Shown here one piece after another: positions 61,300 through 64,000 of a DNA stretch of 64,000 bases; position 1 is the first letter of the stretch; every line of letters starts with the position of its first letter. The DNA is from Sphingobium fluviale (GTDB lineage Bacteria; Pseudomonadota; Alphaproteobacteria; Sphingomonadales; Sphingomonadaceae), in NCBI RefSeq assembly GCF_004122115.1, contig NZ_SBKP01000009.1, forward strand, positions 79,087-143,086. The letters run 5' to 3'. The notes beneath the pieces were generated by a model, which was not told where the DNA came from, searched no databases, and worked only from the letters and a program-made list of their open reading frames with translations. The translations under genes and the position numbers were made by a program.

Positions 61300-62679
61300 G
61301 TGAAACTCATACTGGGCGGCATTAACGGAGAATATCTGGCCGACATTCTATTGCAGGCCGAACTTGTCAGAGATGGCTACAGGGTTACGGAAGAAGTGTG
61401 GGCGGCGGTAGCTTACGCCTCCGGTCTCCATCATTCTGGCATGCTTTTGAGGTGGTGCTTCGAGAATGAGATACCACTCAAATTTTGGGGACGGCTTGAC
61501 GATACTGTGCCGGTGGCCATTGAAATTCTTGACAAATTCCTGAGTATTCGGTCGCCAGACTATATATGCAAACTCGTCAAACATCATCATGCCAAGGTGA
61601 TCTGGTGGCGTGGTTTCGGGGTCTATATCGGATCGGCTAATCTCACCTACAGCGCATGGAATAAAAATGTGGAAGCCGGTTGCTTTATCGAAGAAGCAGA
61701 AATTGACCCTGAGCAGGAGGCCGCCCTGCGCGACATGTTTGACCGCCTTGATGAACATGCGTCGCCACTAACCGACGAACTGCGCAATCTGATGGTGGAG
61801 CGAGCAAAAAAGCTCGCGCATGCCGAGGTCGATGCGAAGGATTTCTGGTCTCACACGGCAGTAAATGACTGGCAGGGCGTTATCGTAACCAGCCGCAAAA
61901 AGTCGAGCGAGAGGCAGCGAGATAGTTTCCTTACAGAGTGGAACGAGACGCTACAGGTTTTAAGAGATATCGGGCATCGTGTAAGCGCGCCAGAAGCGCG
62001 TCCCGCTTGGGTAGACCCCAGCGCATCGCCGGGGGCGCAAGCAGACCAGTTTCTTCACGCCCATTATTATCATTGCACGTTCGACGGTAGAAGGGCGAAC
62101 TACGCCCAGCATTTTGAGAAGAATAAGTTGCGTCGGGAAGCGGCGTTGCAAGATGCGCTGACTTGGTGGAAGTCACTACCATCGGCTCCATCCGACAGTC
62201 CGGGCGAGGATGTCGTAATCAATTCCACTTCTAAAGAACTGGCAAATTACCTCGCTCCCGACAGGCTTATCAATCTGACGAAAGACGAGTTCAGACTGGT
62301 GGCGGGCAAGGTGCACGCAATGGTGGATTTTGCCCGTCGCGCCCGAAATCGCATGGTCAACCTGCCCGATGGCCGCCCTTACACGATACCGGAAAAGCTC
62401 GACGCCCTTTGTGAAACAATATGGGGGCAAACTACGGCGAATGGCAGAAACGTGCTGGGTGTTCTCAGTCACATCCTTTATGAAGGTGGTTCAGACCAAC
62501 TTCCTCAGCGATTATGGGAGGCGATTGCTGACCCTGCATGGAAGATCGACGGCATGGGTATCAGTGCAATCGGTGAGATGGTTGGTTGGGCCGTGCCCGA
62601 TAGATACCCTCCTCGAAATGGGCGCACTTCGAAAGCGCTTCGATCGTTAGGCTACGACGTCAAAGTGCATGTCACATAG
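61300..62679 (+). CDS. Phospholipase D-like domain protein
   Basis: A 459-residue protein. Near the N-terminus one HxK motif is seen (His97 and Lys99 in HHHAKVIWWRG), followed by GVYIGSANLTYSAW at 107-120, the second half of a PLD-type active site. Only one such motif is visible, so it would act as a dimer, as bacterial PLD nucleases and NgoFVII-type restriction enzymes do. The C-terminal half has no named domain. The start is uncertain (GTG 61300 gives MKLILGGINGEYL, family-like; GTG 61252 is also open). It is divergent from the HEPN gene. Confidence 0.72.
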   Translation: MKLILGGINGEYLADILLQAELVRDGYRVTEEVWAAVAYASGLHHSGMLLRWCFENEIPLKFWGRLDDTVPVAIEILDKFLSIRSPDYICKLVKHHHAKVIWWRGFGVYIGSANLTYSAWNKNVEAGCFIEEAEIDPEQEAALRDMFDRLDEHASPLTDELRNLMVERAKKLAHAEVDAKDFWSHTAVNDWQGVIVTSRKKSSERQRDSFLTEWNETLQVLRDIGHRVSAPEARPAWVDPSASPGAQADQFLHAHYYHCTFDGRRANYAQHFEKNKLRREAALQDALTWWKSLPSAPSDSPGEDVVINSTSKELANYLAPDRLINLTKDEFRLVAGKVHAMVDFARRARNRMVNLPDGRPYTIPEKLDALCETIWGQTTANGRNVLGVLSHILYEGGSDQLPQRLWEAIADPAWKIDGMGISAIGEMVGWAVPDRYPPRNGRTSKALRSLGYDVKVHVT

Positions 62680-62869
62680 AACGACATCCACCCTGAAATA
62701 TTTGCAACCACTCGCACGAAATCCGTTCTCGACAGATCACTTTGCGGACCTGAGTTTCTGAAAAAGTCCTATAGCTTTGCGGGCGCATGAGGACACGAGG
62801 GATTGGTCATGACTTGCAGTATGAAGGGGTATTGGAAAATTGAGCGACGACTGTGAGGAACATGACGAT

Positions 62870-63337
62870 ATGGGTCAACCTGTTGCTTTGAGCGATATCG
62901 CGCCGATCATCGATCAGGCGCGCGATTGCGCCGTCGAGTATTACAGACTGACCCGTAAGCCGCTCGGTATCACCGGAGAGGTCGGTGAATTTGAAGCGGC
63001 CCGTCTCCTAGGTCTGACACTACTGGCTGCGCGCTCGCCCGGCTATGATGCCATTGCACCCGACGGGAGAAAGATACAGATCAAGGCACGGCTATTTGAT
63101 CCCACCGTTCGCCTGACAGGGCAGCGGGTCGGATCGATCAAGGTCGCCAGTGAGTTCGATGCTGTTGTCCTCGTGATGCTGGACCTTGCCTATCAGCCTT
63201 GGATCATTTGGGAGGCTAGCCGCACTGCCGTCATCGATGCGCTGCTCGCTCCCGGTAGCAAATCAAGAAACGAACGTGGTGCCATGTCCGTTGTCAAGTT
63301 CAGAAGCATTGCCGCCGAAGTATGGCGTCGCGAATAG
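62870..63337 (+). CDS. DUF6998-like protein with PD-(D/E)XK-type motif
   Basis: A 155-residue protein with Glu37 and Glu40 (ITGEVGEFEAARLLGL), Asp60 (SPGYDAIAPDG) and Gln70-Ile-Lys72 (RKIQIKAR), the order of a small PD-(D/E)XK nuclease like those annotated DUF6998. A structural part (SIKVASEFDAVVLVMLD) follows. ATG 62870 has GAGGA eight bases before it and is preferred over TTG 62840. It lies 190 bases after the PLD-like gene on the same strand. A restriction-like role is inferred. Confidence 0.68.
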   Translation: MGQPVALSDIAPIIDQARDCAVEYYRLTRKPLGITGEVGEFEAARLLGLTLLAARSPGYDAIAPDGRKIQIKARLFDPTVRLTGQRVGSIKVASEFDAVVLVMLDLAYQPWIIWEASRTAVIDALLAPGSKSRNERGAMSVVKFRSIAAEVWRRE

Positions 63338-63494
63338 GGGGCACACAAACGCGCTTACGTCCAATGGTGCTGCCTGTCCGAACACGTCAACAATCGCCGA
63401 CATTTCCTGTTGCGTTCATAGTGCTACGGGCGGCATGACCAGATGACCAAAGACAACCGACCAACGATATTAGGCGCTTTGACGGAGGCCCGAA

Positions 63495-63965
63495 ATGATT
63501 GAGGCAGTTCAGGCAATACAGAACGCAATCGATATTGTCGTAAAGTTGCGCGATCTTTCCAAGAAAGTTGGCGATGCTAATTTCAAGATGCTTCTGGCTG
63601 ACCTTTCAAGCGACCTAGCCGATGCAAAGTTGGATGCCGCCAGTCTTAAGGCGGAATTAGCTAGGCTTCGTGATGAGAACTCTGAACTCAAAGCTCGGTT
63701 GACACAGCGTGACAGCGACAAGCCGAGCGCGGTAGATGAAGTCTATCGGTTTGAAGGTGATGACAACTCCTATTGCACCGCGTGTTATGACGTTCACGAA
63801 AGGAAGGTCCGTCTGAGGCGCATGACGGGTGAATGGACGGTATTTGGCGCTTGGGAGTGCCCGTCCTGCAAGGGGGACTGTCAGGATTTCCGTGTGTGGG
63901 CGGGTATAATGGGGAAGAAGGAGACCCACTATGTCCCGACGCAAGGAGCCGTTGATTCCGGCTGA
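63495..63965 (+). CDS. Coiled-coil/zinc-ribbon hypothetical protein, 3' end replaced by an IS256 end
   Basis: The reading frame codes 156 residues. Residues 1-30 are helical, 40-70 form a coiled coil (DLADAKLDAASLKAELARL cut short), and a zinc ribbon is made by YCTACYD and WECPSCKG. The last 30 or so codons (from CQDFRVWAG) lie in what looks like the left end of an IS256-family element, whose transposase ATG is at 63931, so the native C-terminus is probably lost at about 63875. The function is unknown. Confidence 0.6.
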   Translation: MIEAVQAIQNAIDIVVKLRDLSKKVGDANFKMLLADLSSDLADAKLDAASLKAELARLRDENSELKARLTQRDSDKPSAVDEVYRFEGDDNSYCTACYDVHERKVRLRRMTGEWTVFGAWECPSCKGDCQDFRVWAGIMGKKETHYVPTQGAVDSG

Positions 63966-64000
63966 TTTACTCGACCAACTGCTCGCTGGCGGCGATGCCG
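63931..64000 (+). CDS. IS256-family transposase, N-terminal part (runs off the right edge)
   Basis: The frame reads MSRRKEPLIPADLLDQLLAG then GDA to the edge, matching the opening of IS256-type transposases (MxRRKEPxIPxDLLDQLLAG). A GAAGGAG ribosome site lies ten bases before the ATG. Its frame differs from that of the interrupted ORF, which it overlaps by 35 bases. Only 23 codons are visible. Confidence 0.75.
   Translation, partial: MSRRKEPLIPADLLDQLLAGGDA

Overview
The window looks like a chromosomal segment of a sphingomonad-type alphaproteobacterium. The evidence is high GC in the core genes, a split b'/b ATP synthase, an alphaproteobacterial LexA box (GTTC-N7-GTTC), sphingomonad-style TonB-dependent receptors and a purE-purK-folA-ribF-ileS-lspA operon. 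This is inferred from gene content; no species is claimed.

Core region 1 (1-16648) holds the start of purB, an EF-hand protein, radC, a ydbH-ynbE-ydbL envelope lipid-transport operon, the Fo part of ATP synthase (I, a, c, b', b), a dienelactone hydrolase-like enzyme, uvrC-recO-leuB-metZ-apaG and a LysR regulator. It ends in a DUF2339 membrane protein gene cut off after 311 codons.

At 16649-19501 an IS3-family element, bounded by matching inverted repeats, has itself been hit by an IS110/IS1111-type element just before its orfA. Behind it lies an AT-richer acquired block (19502-33793). It encodes a 3-mercaptopropionate-type thiol dioxygenase, a four-domain rhodanese, a peroxiredoxin-like protein, a TonB-dependent receptor, an acyl-CoA-dehydrogenase-like flavoprotein without the usual catalytic Glu, a D-2-hydroxyacid dehydrogenase, a class II aldolase, an ABM-domain protein, an MFS transporter, an amidohydrolase and a CobW-type metallochaperone. 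IS5 and IS481 relics lie inside and at its right edge. The gene set suggests uptake and breakdown of an organosulfur compound with release of sulfur; the substrate is unknown and this is the best candidate for an undescribed pathway.

Core region 2 (33801-55874) carries a GNAT-like protein, ung, a lipoprotein, the lspA-ileS-ribF-folA-purK-purE operon, a diguanylate cyclase, dapE, a cupin, an adenine-salvage pair (apt and an MTA/SAH nucleosidase), typA, an alpha-carbonic anhydrase, an SOS-type Y-family polymerase with a LexA box, a DUF2946/TonB receptor/PepSY metal-uptake-like operon, hspQ and tRNA-Ser(CGA). Long palindromic repeats sit between convergent genes and supply some of their stop codons.

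From 55875 to the right edge an integrative island starts at the tRNA-Ser gene with a tyrosine recombinase. It carries a PD-(D/E)XK nuclease coupled to an exported PDZ protein, a HEPN-motif protein, a phospholipase D-like protein and a second restriction-like nuclease, then a zinc-ribbon/coiled-coil ORF interrupted by an IS256-family element. These have the look of defence cargo, but no known defence system is recognised.
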